64,000 nt of DNA from Comamonadaceae bacterium (GTDB lineage: Bacteria; Pseudomonadota; Gammaproteobacteria; Burkholderiales; Burkholderiaceae_C): assembly GCA_947443645.1 (NCBI GenBank), contig CANEXF010000002.1, positions 124,001 through 188,000 of the forward strand, read 5' to 3'. This document shows positions 27,901 to 35,347 of the stretch, piece after piece. The number at the start of each line of letters is the position of its first letter. Position 1 is the stretch's first letter. Below the pieces are notes generated by a model. It ran no database searches. It was given only the letters and a program-made list of their open reading frames with translations, and was not told where the DNA came from. The translations under genes and the position numbers were made by a program.

Positions 27901-28478
27901 TGGCGCAGCAGTTGCACCAGCAGCCAGCCGGTGTCGCGGCAGGAGCCGCAGGCGAGTTCCAGCGTTTCTTCTGGCGTTTGCACGCCGGGCTCCATGCGTA
28001 TCGAGTACTTGATGTCTGACTGCAGCTTCTGGTTGAGCCCGACCAGAAAGTCATTGGTGCGTTTTGGCGTGCGGTCTATCTTGTCGAGGTAGGCCTGAAG
28101 CAAAGGCGTTGCAGCTTCGGTCGCCAGATAGGGCGCAAGCTCGCGCGCCATGGCGTCTTCGTACTTGAAGGGAAACTCTTCTGCCTGCGGCTCCAGAAAG
28201 AAGTCAAAGGGATTGAGCACCACCATGTCGACCACCATGTCGACCGTGACCTTGAACTCGCGGGTTGCTTGCGGGAAAACCAGCCTGGCCTGGTAATTTG
28301 AGAACGGGTCCTGCTGCCAGTTGATGAAATGGTCGGCCGGCTCTATGGTCAGCGAGTAAGACAGTATCTGGGTGCGGCTGTGTGGCGCAGGGCGCAAGCG
28401 CACGATTTGCGGGCCGAGCTTGACCGGGCGGTCGTACTTGTAATGCGTGATGTGGCTGAGGGCGACGTGGATGGACAA
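24933..28478 (-). CDS. Transglutaminase-DUF2126 fusion protein
   Basis: About 1181 residues. The N-terminal half is a transglutaminase with its beta domain ([31 protein letters not shown]), nucleophile Cys in [30 protein letters not shown] (about residue 179), His in [15 protein letters not shown] (about 227) and Asp in [18 protein letters not shown]. The long C-terminal DUF2126 region carries [16 protein letters not shown], the [20 protein letters not shown] block, and a [10 protein letters not shown]-containing segment. The whole architecture (COG1305-COG4196) belongs with the ATP-grasp/alpha-E system. An upstream ATG at 28583 exists, but the family begins SIHVALSH, so the TTG at 28478 is preferred. 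The biochemical role is unknown. Confidence 0.92.
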   Translation of the reverse strand: [1181 protein letters not shown]

Positions 28479-28697
28479 GGCGGTCTCACTTCTCAATGGT
28501 TTTAACGGGCGCAGTGCAAAAAAGCTGGCGTGGTAGCGGGCACACCGTGGGGCTGTTGGCCTTTCGTGGTCCTGATACCGCAACTCTGCATGCTAGCAAG
28601 AGCTGCGCCAAAGGGCTGGCTGTAGGCTATTTTCGACGCCTATTCGTTGAAGATAGAGGCTGGAGTAGGGATGGCCTAAAAAAATAAAGGAAGCGCT

Positions 28698-31418
28698 GTG
28701 GGGGACATGATCGCATCTAAGGCATCGCCCAGCGCGCAAAAGCCGCTTGTTGCCTTGTCCTTTTCAAGCCCCTTGCTGCTGGGCCTGGTGGCAGGCGTGG
28801 CGCTTCAATTGCAGCAGTCGGCACTGTTTGCGCTATCGGTCTACGCCTTGTGCATAGCTTCTGCGCTGGCAGCGCTGCTGTTGGCGCAGGGGCGCGCTGT
28901 TTGCGCCATCTCGCGTCTTGGCCGGGCCGGTGCCAGGCCGTGGCTCTGGAGTCTGGTTTTTCTGTTGGCCCTGTCCCTGGGCTTTGGCCTGGCGGGTTTC
29001 AGGGCCGTGAGGTTTGAAAATACTGCGCTCAAGCCGGCCCTCGAAGGCAAGGATTTAGAGCTGACTGGCCGGGTGCTGGGGATGCCGCAGTTCGCCGAGG
29101 ATGGGCTTCGTTTCCGGTTCGGGCTGGATTCGGCCCGATTGAACGGCCAGGCCGTGACCCTGCCGCCGCAAATTTATCTCGGCTGGTACCAGGGCTTTGC
29201 GGCGCGGGAAAGCAAACCTAGCACCACCAGCGCCAGCCAAACGCCGGTCCTGGCCTTGCAGGACGACAGTGCCGAGCCGTCCGAGCTATCGCCGGCCTTG
29301 CAACGTCAGCCGCAAAATCTGCGTGCAGGCGAGCGCTGGCAAATGACGGTGCGGCTCAAGGCGCCACACGGCAACAGCAACCCGCACGGCTTTGACTATG
29401 AGCTGTGGCTGTGGGAGCAGGGCTTGCAGGCCACCGGTTATGTGCGTACTGGCACGCGTGACGCGCCGCCCAGAAAGCTCGGCGATGGCTGGTCGCACCC
29501 GATAGAGCGTGCCCGTCAGGCCGTGCGCGAAACGATTTTTGAGCGCGTAGCCGACAGACAGCTTGCCGGGGTGCTGGCGGCGCTGGTGGTGGGCGATCAA
29601 AACGCGATTGAGCGGGCCGACTGGGACGTGTTCCGCGCTACGGGTGTGGCCCACCTGATGAGTATTTCCGGCTTGCACATCACCATGTTCGCCTGGCTTG
29701 CATCGCTGGCGCTGGGCTGGCTTTGGCGGCAGTCGGTGCGTTGGACCCCGCGTCTGTGTCTGCGCTTGCCTGCCAGCAGCGCGGCCGCCCTGGGCGGCTT
29801 GCTGTTGGCGGCTCTGTATGCGCTTTTTTCAGGCTGGGGCGTGCCGGCCCAGCGCACCATCTGCATGCTCGCCACCGTCGTGCTGCTGAGGCAGAGCGCT
29901 AAACAGTGGCCCTGGCCCTTTGTCTGGCTGGTCGCCATGGCTGTTGTTGTGTTGCTCGACCCCTGGGCGCTGATGCAAGCGGGCTTCTGGCTGTCGTTTG
30001 TTGCCGTGGGTGTGCTGTTTGCCGCCGGGCCGCCCCAAGGCAAACAAGCCCCCTCGGGGGGCAGAGAGCTACGCGAAGCGAGCGAGCGGGGCGTTCATAT
30101 TGCTATAAATTCAGAAGCTGCTGGTGCTCGTATTTCGGGCGCTGCAGGCCAATTTGAGACTGAAAGCAGCCTCAAAAAGCGACTCTGGGTGTCTTGGCTG
30201 TCAGCGCCTCTTGCCGGTCTGGCCGGCGCCGCGCGCGAGCAGTGGGTGGTCACGCTGGCACTCACGCCTTTGTCGCTGCTGCTGTTCAACCAGGTCTCGC
30301 TGGTGGGCCTGCTGGCCAATGCCGTGGCGATTCCCTGGGTCACGCTGGTCGTGACGCCGCTGGCCATGCTGGGTGTCTTGTGCGCACCGGTCTGGACCGC
30401 GGCGGCCTGGACTGTCAGCTTTTTGACAAGCTTTTTGCAATGGCTGGCGGCCTGGCCGCTGGCGACCGTAAATGTGGCGGCTGCGCCTTTGTGGTGTGCT
30501 GCGGCTGGCGTGGCCGGTGGCGTGTTGCTGGCCATGCGTCTGCCATTTCATTGGCGAATGCTGGGACTGCCGCTGCTGCTTCCGGTGCTGCTATGGCAGC
30601 CCTTGCGACCGCCATCTGGCCAGTTCGAGGTGCTGGGCGCCGACATTGGGCAGGGCAATGCGCTGATCGTGCGTACCGCCAGTCACAGTCTGGTTTACGA
30701 CAGTGGTCCGCTCTTTTCGAGTGAAAGCGATGCCGGCCACCGGGTGCTGGTCCCTTTGCTGCGGGCTCTGGGCGAGCGCGTGGACATGCTCATGCTCAGT
30801 CACCGCGACATGGACCATATAGGCGGCGCGCCTGCCGTTTTGGCGATGCAGCCGCAGGCGCAGCTGGTGAGCTCCATAGAAGACAGCCATGTGCTGCAGA
30901 CGGTGCGCAAGTCCACGCGCTGTGTGGCAGGTCAGCATTGGCGCTGGGATGCGGTTGATTTTGAAGTCCTGCATCCTGCCGCTGGCGATTACGACAAGGC
31001 AGCCCGCTCAAACGCCATGAGTTGCGTGCTGCGCATCTCCAACGGCAGGCAGACTGCGCTTCTGGCCGGAGACCTCGAAGCGCCGCAGGAGCTGGCACTG
31101 GTGGCCGACGCGGGCGCCAGAGACAAGCTCAAGGCTGATTTTTTGCTAATGCCTCACCATGGCAGTAAAACTTCATCGAGCGCGCAGTTTCTTGACGCGG
31201 TCCGCCCTCAGTTTGCGCTGGCCCAGGCTGGCTACCGAAACCGTTTTGGTCACCCGGTCGAGCTGGTGCTTGCGCGCTACCGTGAGCGCAGCATCGACGT
31301 TATCAAGTCGCCCGAGTGCGGTGCAGCCACCTGGCGCAGCGCGCAACCCGCGCAAGTGCTTTGCCAGCGCCAGCAAGGGCTGCGCTATTGGCATCACAGG
31401 CTGACCTCTACGCCGTAG
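28698..31418 (+). CDS. comEC: DNA internalisation-related competence protein ComEC/Rec2
   Basis: A 906-residue inner-membrane channel for single-stranded DNA uptake. The order is N-terminal membrane helices, a DUF4131 soluble OB-like part (about 110-260), the competence domain of multiple helices with ATGVAHLMSISGLHITMFAWL and FSGWGVPAQRTICMLATVVLL, then a C-terminal metallo-beta-lactamase domain with LSHRDMDHIGGAPAVL (about residue 700) and FLLMPHHGSKTSSS. The GTG at 28698 has an AAGGA 7 bases upstream; an ATG at 28707 is an alternative. Residues about 443-490 are encoded by two dispersed repeats (A then B) inserted in frame between membrane segments, which is odd. Confidence 0.93.
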   Translation: MGDMIASKASPSAQKPLVALSFSSPLLLGLVAGVALQLQQSALFALSVYALCIASALAALLLAQGRAVCAISRLGRAGARPWLWSLVFLLALSLGFGLAGFRAVRFENTALKPALEGKDLELTGRVLGMPQFAEDGLRFRFGLDSARLNGQAVTLPPQIYLGWYQGFAARESKPSTTSASQTPVLALQDDSAEPSELSPALQRQPQNLRAGERWQMTVRLKAPHGNSNPHGFDYELWLWEQGLQATGYVRTGTRDAPPRKLGDGWSHPIERARQAVRETIFERVADRQLAGVLAALVVGDQNAIERADWDVFRATGVAHLMSISGLHITMFAWLASLALGWLWRQSVRWTPRLCLRLPASSAAALGGLLLAALYALFSGWGVPAQRTICMLATVVLLRQSAKQWPWPFVWLVAMAVVVLLDPWALMQAGFWLSFVAVGVLFAAGPPQGKQAPSGGRELREASERGVHIAINSEAAGARISGAAGQFETESSLKKRLWVSWLSAPLAGLAGAAREQWVVTLALTPLSLLLFNQVSLVGLLANAVAIPWVTLVVTPLAMLGVLCAPVWTAAAWTVSFLTSFLQWLAAWPLATVNVAAAPLWCAAAGVAGGVLLAMRLPFHWRMLGLPLLLPVLLWQPLRPPSGQFEVLGADIGQGNALIVRTASHSLVYDSGPLFSSESDAGHRVLVPLLRALGERVDMLMLSHRDMDHIGGAPAVLAMQPQAQLVSSIEDSHVLQTVRKSTRCVAGQHWRWDAVDFEVLHPAAGDYDKAARSNAMSCVLRISNGRQTALLAGDLEAPQELALVADAGARDKLKADFLLMPHHGSKTSSSAQFLDAVRPQFALAQAGYRNRFGHPVELVLARYRERSIDVIKSPECGAATWRSAQPAQVLCQRQQGLRYWHHRLTSTP
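30027..30097 (+). repeat. Dispersed repeat A, copy 2, translated inside comEC
   Basis: GGGCCGCCCCAAGG, then CCCCCTCGGGGGGCAGAGAG and CTACGCGAAGCGAGCGAGCG, ending GGCGTTCAT. Same block order as copy 1 (12067) and inverted copy 3 (34186). It is read in frame as GPPQGKQAPSGGRELREASE within ComEC. Confidence 0.8.
30101..30166 (+). repeat. Dispersed repeat B, copy translated inside comEC
   Basis: TGCTATAAATTCAGAAGCTG, then CTGGTGCTCGTATTTCGGGC and GCTGCAGGCCAATTTGAG. It follows repeat A after three bases, so comEC carries a composite A+B insertion. It is read in frame as AINSEAAGARISGAAGQFET. Confidence 0.6.
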
Positions 31419-31559
31419 CCTGGCCCGCTTGACGCGCGCATCATGTCGTTCTGGCGACAGGCCGGGCGATTAAACGCAGGCGCGTAAGGCTCTCTGGCGC
31501 ATAACTTGCTAAGCTATCTGCACAAGTCTGTACCTTAAGCGCAGCCGGAGAAATAGCAC

Positions 31560-33035
31560 ATGAGTCGACCGATGTTTGATGAAATGAACCTGAGCGCTGA
31601 AAGCGTGCGCGAACATTACCAGGACTACCAGCGTTGGCTGTCCCGCCAGCCAGCAGACGCCATGCAGGCCAGGCGCGCAGAGGCGGAGATGATCTTCCGA
31701 CGCGTCGGGATTACCTTTGCGGTCTACGGCGACAAGGATGAAGACGGCTCGGGCACCGAACGCCTGATTCCCTTTGACCTGATCCCGCGCATCATTCCTG
31801 CGCACGAATGGGCCAGCATGGAAAAAGGTCTGGTGCAGCGCGTCACGGCACTCAATCGCTTTATCCACGACGTCTACCATGGCCAGGAAATTCTCAAGGC
31901 CAGCGTGATCCCGTCCGAGCAAATTTTCCAGAATGCCCAGTTCCGACCCGAGATGATGGGCGTTGATGTGCCGGGCAATATTTACTCGCACATCAGCGGC
32001 ATTGACATTGTTCGCGCGCCCGATGCAAGTGGCGCCGGCGAATATTACGTGCTCGAAGACAATCTGCGGGTGCCCAGCGGCGTGAGCTATATGCTGGAAG
32101 ACCGGAAAATGATGATGCGGCTGTTTCCGGAGTTGTTCAGAGAAAACCGGGTCGCGCCGGTCGCGCATTACCCCGACCTGCTGCTGGAAACCCTGCGTGC
32201 CTCTGCGCCGCCGGCCACCGCCGACCCGACCGTGGTCGTGCTGACGCCTGGCATGTACAACTCGGCTTATTTTGAACACGCCTTCCTGGCGCAGCAAATG
32301 GGCGTGGAGCTGGTCGAAGGCCAGGACCTGTTTGTCAAGGACAACTTTGTCTACATGCGGACCACGCGCGGCCCGAAACGCGTGGACGTGATTTACCGCC
32401 GTGTCGACGATGACTTCCTGGACCCGCTGGCCTTCCGCCCGAGCTCGACGCTGGGCTGCGCGGGTCTGCTCAATGTCTACCGCAGCGGCAACGTGGCGCT
32501 CTGCAATGCGATAGGCACAGGGGTGGCAGACGACAAGTCGATTTACCCCTATGTGCCCAAGATGATCGAGTTCTACCTTGGTGAAAAGCCGATTCTGAAA
32601 AACGTGCCGACCTTCATGTGCCGCAACCCAGAAGACCTCAAATACACCCTGGCCAACCTGAAGGACTTGGTGGTCAAGGAGGTTCACGGCGCCGGCGGCT
32701 ATGGCATGCTGGTCGGGCCGGCCTCTACCAAGGCGGAAATCGAGGCGTTTCGCGCGGCCCTGATTGCCAACCCGGCCGGCTATATTGCCCAGCCCACGCT
32801 CAGCCTGTCGACCTGTCCGACCTATGTCGACAGCGGCATCGCGCCACGCCACATTGACTTGCGGCCGTTTGTACTCAGCGGCAAAGAGGTCCAGATGGTG
32901 CCTGGCGGCCTGACGCGTGTCGCCTTGAAAGACGGCTCGCTGGTGGTGAATTCATCGCAGGGCGGTGGTACCAAAGACACCTGGATTCTGGAGTCGGACG
33001 CCCCGGCAACGCTCCAGTCGCAATCTCAAGGCTAA
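31560..33035 (+). CDS. Circularly permuted ATP-grasp protein (second module)
   Basis: A 491-residue stand-alone DUF404/DUF407-type protein. It starts MSRPMFDEMNLSAESVREHYQDYQRWL and shows FRRVGITFAVYGDKD, ERLIPFDLIPRIIPAHEW, YYVLEDNLRVPSGVSYMLEDRKMM, VVLTPGMYNSAYFEHAFLAQQMGVELVEGQDL, and the ATP-grasp-like VVKEVHGAGGYGMLVGP with the C-terminal DLRPFVLSGKEVQMVPGGLTRVA. A GGAG lies about 9 bases before the ATG. Genes for an alpha-E protein and a transglutaminase follow on the same strand. It is predicted to form an amide or peptide bond; the substrates are unknown. It contains the GYG loop that the fused homologue in the first module has as GSG. Confidence 0.94.
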   Translation: MSRPMFDEMNLSAESVREHYQDYQRWLSRQPADAMQARRAEAEMIFRRVGITFAVYGDKDEDGSGTERLIPFDLIPRIIPAHEWASMEKGLVQRVTALNRFIHDVYHGQEILKASVIPSEQIFQNAQFRPEMMGVDVPGNIYSHISGIDIVRAPDASGAGEYYVLEDNLRVPSGVSYMLEDRKMMMRLFPELFRENRVAPVAHYPDLLLETLRASAPPATADPTVVVLTPGMYNSAYFEHAFLAQQMGVELVEGQDLFVKDNFVYMRTTRGPKRVDVIYRRVDDDFLDPLAFRPSSTLGCAGLLNVYRSGNVALCNAIGTGVADDKSIYPYVPKMIEFYLGEKPILKNVPTFMCRNPEDLKYTLANLKDLVVKEVHGAGGYGMLVGPASTKAEIEAFRAALIANPAGYIAQPTLSLSTCPTYVDSGIAPRHIDLRPFVLSGKEVQMVPGGLTRVALKDGSLVVNSSQGGGTKDTWILESDAPATLQSQSQG

Positions 33036-33046
33036 GGAAATCAATC

Positions 33047-33208
33047 ATGTTGTCACGCACCGCTGACCATCTCTTTTGGATGTCCCGCTACACCGAGCGC
33101 GCCGGCGATATGCCGCAGGCATTCGCGGGGAGGGCTCACCAATTGCGCGAAGCGCTTGTGACGACATCACCAAAATACGCAAAGCGCGTCAGCGCTTTCG
33201 GTGTTTGA
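33047..33208 (+). pseudogene. Truncated duplicate of the alpha-E gene start (53-codon relic ORF)
   Basis: An ORF with a GGCTAAGGAAA ribosome binding site begins MLSRTADHLFWMSRYTERAG. This matches the first 19 residues of the intact alpha-E protein at 33224 (MLSRTADHLFWMSRYTERAE). It then diverges into unrelated sequence (DMPQAFAGRAHQLREALVT) and stops at 33208. The duplicated leader, including the ribosome binding site, is a direct repeat 177 bases apart. It still has a start and a stop codon, so a 53-residue peptide could be made. The unrelated approximately 100 bases are of unknown origin. Confidence 0.7.
33062..33104 (+). repeat. Direct repeat, first copy of the alpha-E leader
   Basis: GCTGACCATCTCTTTTGGAT and the following bases to CGAGCGCGCC are identical to 33238-33280, 176 bases away. 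The flanking ribosome binding site is also nearly repeated (GGCTAAGGAAA in both). It marks a partial tandem duplication. Confidence 0.9.
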
Positions 33209-33223
33209 GGCTAAGGAAAAGAC

Positions 33224-34186
33224 ATGCTATCAAGAACCGCTGACCATCTCTTTTGGATGTCCCGCTACACCGAGCGCGCCGAAAACACCGCCCGCATGCT
33301 GGATGTCAACTACCAGACGTCCTTGCTGCCGCAGTCGGCCGGCGCCGCTCAGGTCGGTTGGGCCGGCCTGCTCAGCATCAGCGAGCTCAAGCCCTTGTAC
33401 GCGACCAAGTATGGCGAGACGATTTCCCCGCGCAAGGTCATGGACTTCATGGTGCGCGACGAGACCAATTCATCGAGCATTGTTTCGTGCCTGAAAAACG
33501 CCAGGGAAAACGCCAGGGCTGTTCGCGGCACGCTGACCACGGAAGTCTGGGAAACCGAGAACCAGACCTATCTTGAAGTCATACGCATGCTCAAAAACGG
33601 TGACTTTGAACGTGATCCGGCACAGTTTTTCGAGTGGGTCAAGTTCCGCTCACACCTGTCACGCGGCGTCACCGCAGGCACCATGCTGCAGGACGAAGCT
33701 TTTCACTTTTTGCGCCTGGGCACCTTTTTGGAACGCGCCGACAACACCGCCCGTCTGGTGGATGTGAAGTTTCACGCCGTACAAAGTGATTTCCTTGGCC
33801 TGGCCACGGAGAAAGACCAGGAATTCGATTTCTACCACTGGAGCGCCATCTTGCGCAGCGTCTCCGGCTTTGAGGTCTACCGCAAGGTCTACCGTGATGT
33901 CATCAAGCCCGAGCGCGTGGCCGAACTGCTGATCCTTAGGCCCGACATGCCGCGTTCATTGCTCGGTTGCCTCAACGAAGTCATGAGCAATCTGGCCATG
34001 GTGACCAGTGACTCGGGCAGCGAAACGCTGCGCCGGGCTGGCAAGCTGCGCTCCGATTTGCAGTACGCCCGCATAGACGAGATTCTGGCCAATGGCTTGC
34101 ATGCCTTCTTGACCCAGTTTCTTGACCGGGTGAACGAGCTGGGCGCACACCTGAGCCGCGAGTTTCTGGTGCCGGCCACGAGTTGA
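33224..34186 (+). CDS. Alpha-E domain protein (DUF403, second module)
   Basis: A 320-residue all-alpha protein starting MLSRTADHLFWMSRYTERAENTARMLDVNY, the DUF403/COG2307 signature that is also seen in the C-terminal part of the fused protein at 21858. Later conserved blocks are FEWVKFRSHLSRGVTAGTMLQDEAFHFLRLGTFLERADNTARLVDVKF and LLILRPDMPRSLLGCLNEV. It lacks a signal peptide and membrane helix. It is always found with circularly permuted ATP-grasp proteins and transglutaminases, and it sits between those two genes here. A scaffolding or substrate-holding role in amide-bond formation is predicted; nothing is demonstrated. Confidence 0.93.
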   Translation: MLSRTADHLFWMSRYTERAENTARMLDVNYQTSLLPQSAGAAQVGWAGLLSISELKPLYATKYGETISPRKVMDFMVRDETNSSSIVSCLKNARENARAVRGTLTTEVWETENQTYLEVIRMLKNGDFERDPAQFFEWVKFRSHLSRGVTAGTMLQDEAFHFLRLGTFLERADNTARLVDVKFHAVQSDFLGLATEKDQEFDFYHWSAILRSVSGFEVYRKVYRDVIKPERVAELLILRPDMPRSLLGCLNEVMSNLAMVTSDSGSETLRRAGKLRSDLQYARIDEILANGLHAFLTQFLDRVNELGAHLSREFLVPATS

Positions 34187-34240
34187 TGAGCCCCCACGGT
34201 CGTTCACTTCGTCTAACTCCCTGCCCCCCGAGCGGGCCGC
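34186..34240 (-). repeat. Dispersed repeat A, copy 3 (inverted)
   Basis: The reverse complement reads GCTCGGGGGGCAGGGAGTTA, then GACGAAGTGAACGACCGTGG and GGGCTCAT, matching copy 1 block for block. It begins on the last base of the alpha-E stop codon and fills the space before the transglutaminase gene, so it separates two genes that are adjacent in this module. Confidence 0.8.
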
Positions 34241-34343
34241 TGCGCCTGCAGCCCGGCAAAGCCGGTTCTGCGGCCCCTGTTTGAAGGGACTTCTCCTAGC
34301 AGCCGGTTTTGCGTGGTTTTCGCTCCGAAATGACAGTGAATCA

Positions 34344-35162
34344 ATGAAGCTCCATATTCGCCACACTACCGACTATCGTTACAGCGAACCGCTGCTGTAT
34401 GCCTTGCAAACGCTGTGGCTGACACCGCAGTCCAGTGCCGCGCAAACCGTCAATTTCTGGAGTGTGGGTGCGCCTGAAAAACTGTTTGTACAGACCGATG
34501 CCTTCGGCAACACCATTCAGTCCTACACCTTTGTAGGTCAGCCTGCAGACAACGTGCGCTGGAGCCTGGTCAACGCGGCTGGTGAGGTTCAGACCTGGGG
34601 CGTGGCTGAATTCACTGATGCCGAAAGTCTGCCCCACCCTTACTTCTTTTTGCGCGCCACGCAGCTGGCCGAGCCGCATTGGCAGCTGGCTGAATTTGGT
34701 CGTCGGTTCATACAACAAAGCACCGACGGACGCGCCGATCTTCAAGCCTTATTGGCTCTTAGCGCAGGCGTGGCGGGCGCAGTCAGCTACCAAAAAAATA
34801 GCAGCAATGTCACCACCACGGCCTTGCAGGCGTTTCAAGCCGGTGCCGGCGTGTGCCAGGACCAGGCGCATGTGATGGTGGCGATTTGCCGCAGCCTGGG
34901 CTACCCCGCGCGTTACGTCAGCGGCTATTTTTACGCCGCCAACGAGCCCGATCTGGCCAGCCACGCCTGGGTCGATGTCTGCCTGGATGTCGCCACCCGG
35001 CGCTGGGTCAGCATAGACGTGACGCACCACTGCCTGATCGACGAGCGCCACATTCGCCTGGCCATGGGCACTGACTACAACGCCTGCCCGCCGGCCAAGG
35101 GCGTGCGGCAGGGGGGGGGCGAAGAGCGTATGACGGTGACGATCACGATTGAGCCGGTCTAG
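34344..35162 (+). CDS. Transglutaminase-like protein (second module)
   Basis: About 272 residues. The beta domain starts MKLHIRHTTDYRYSEPLLYAL. The core shows Cys in GVCQDQAHVMVAICRSLGYPARYVSGY (about residue 171), His in DLASHAWVDVCLD (about 206) and Asp in RWVSIDVTHHC (about 224), so the triad is intact. A repeat-B copy encodes the ALSAGVAGAVSYQKNSS segment (about residues 134-156), apparently tolerated between beta domain and core. A run of nine G near the 3' end (35111-35119) codes for GGG and could slip. The 3' 246 bases are duplicated at 43082-43321, beyond the dioxygenase island. Confidence 0.93.
   Translation: MKLHIRHTTDYRYSEPLLYALQTLWLTPQSSAAQTVNFWSVGAPEKLFVQTDAFGNTIQSYTFVGQPADNVRWSLVNAAGEVQTWGVAEFTDAESLPHPYFFLRATQLAEPHWQLAEFGRRFIQQSTDGRADLQALLALSAGVAGAVSYQKNSSNVTTTALQAFQAGAGVCQDQAHVMVAICRSLGYPARYVSGYFYAANEPDLASHAWVDVCLDVATRRWVSIDVTHHCLIDERHIRLAMGTDYNACPPAKGVRQGGGEERMTVTITIEPV
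34741..34809 (-). repeat. Dispersed repeat B, copy translated inside the transglutaminase gene
   Basis: The reverse complement opens TGCTGCTATTTTTTTGGTAG, then CTGACTGCGCCCGCCACGCC, like the copy at 56078 (GCTATTTATTTGGAAGCTG then TCTGCGCCCGTCGG). It lies in frame between the beta domain and catalytic core. Confidence 0.6.
34917..35162 (+). repeat. Direct repeat, left copy (transglutaminase 3' end)
   Basis: The last 246 bases of the intact transglutaminase gene, from the VSGYFYAANEPDLASHAW codons to the stop, recur with about nine in ten bases matching at 43082-43321. The repeats bracket the dioxygenase/ABC island. Confidence 0.9.
35111..35119 (+). repeat. Homopolymer run of nine G near the 3' end of a transglutaminase gene
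   Basis: Nine consecutive G occur in the codons for the GGG stretch. The duplicate at 43082-43321 has the interrupted GGGCGGCGGC at the same place, so the run arose or was extended in this copy. Confidence 0.85.
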
Positions 35163-35347
35163 TCCCGCGCATCAGTCACATACAGGACCAATGTTAGCGA
35201 GCCAGTGAATATGATTTGCCCAAGCTGAAAAGTGCATGGCATGAAAAAATCGCACCCTTATCGAGTGGCTCGATACCACTGACCTGTGCCGCGCGCCGTC
35301 ATCCCGATCATTGGCGGCGCTGGCATGGTTGTCTGATGGCCAATGCG

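Noticed and set aside
35163-35347. Possible transposase remnant at the left edge of the island
   Set aside because: Short broken frames were read in several phases, but no transposase motif could be recognised, so nothing is claimed. Otherwise the stretch holds no gene I can support.
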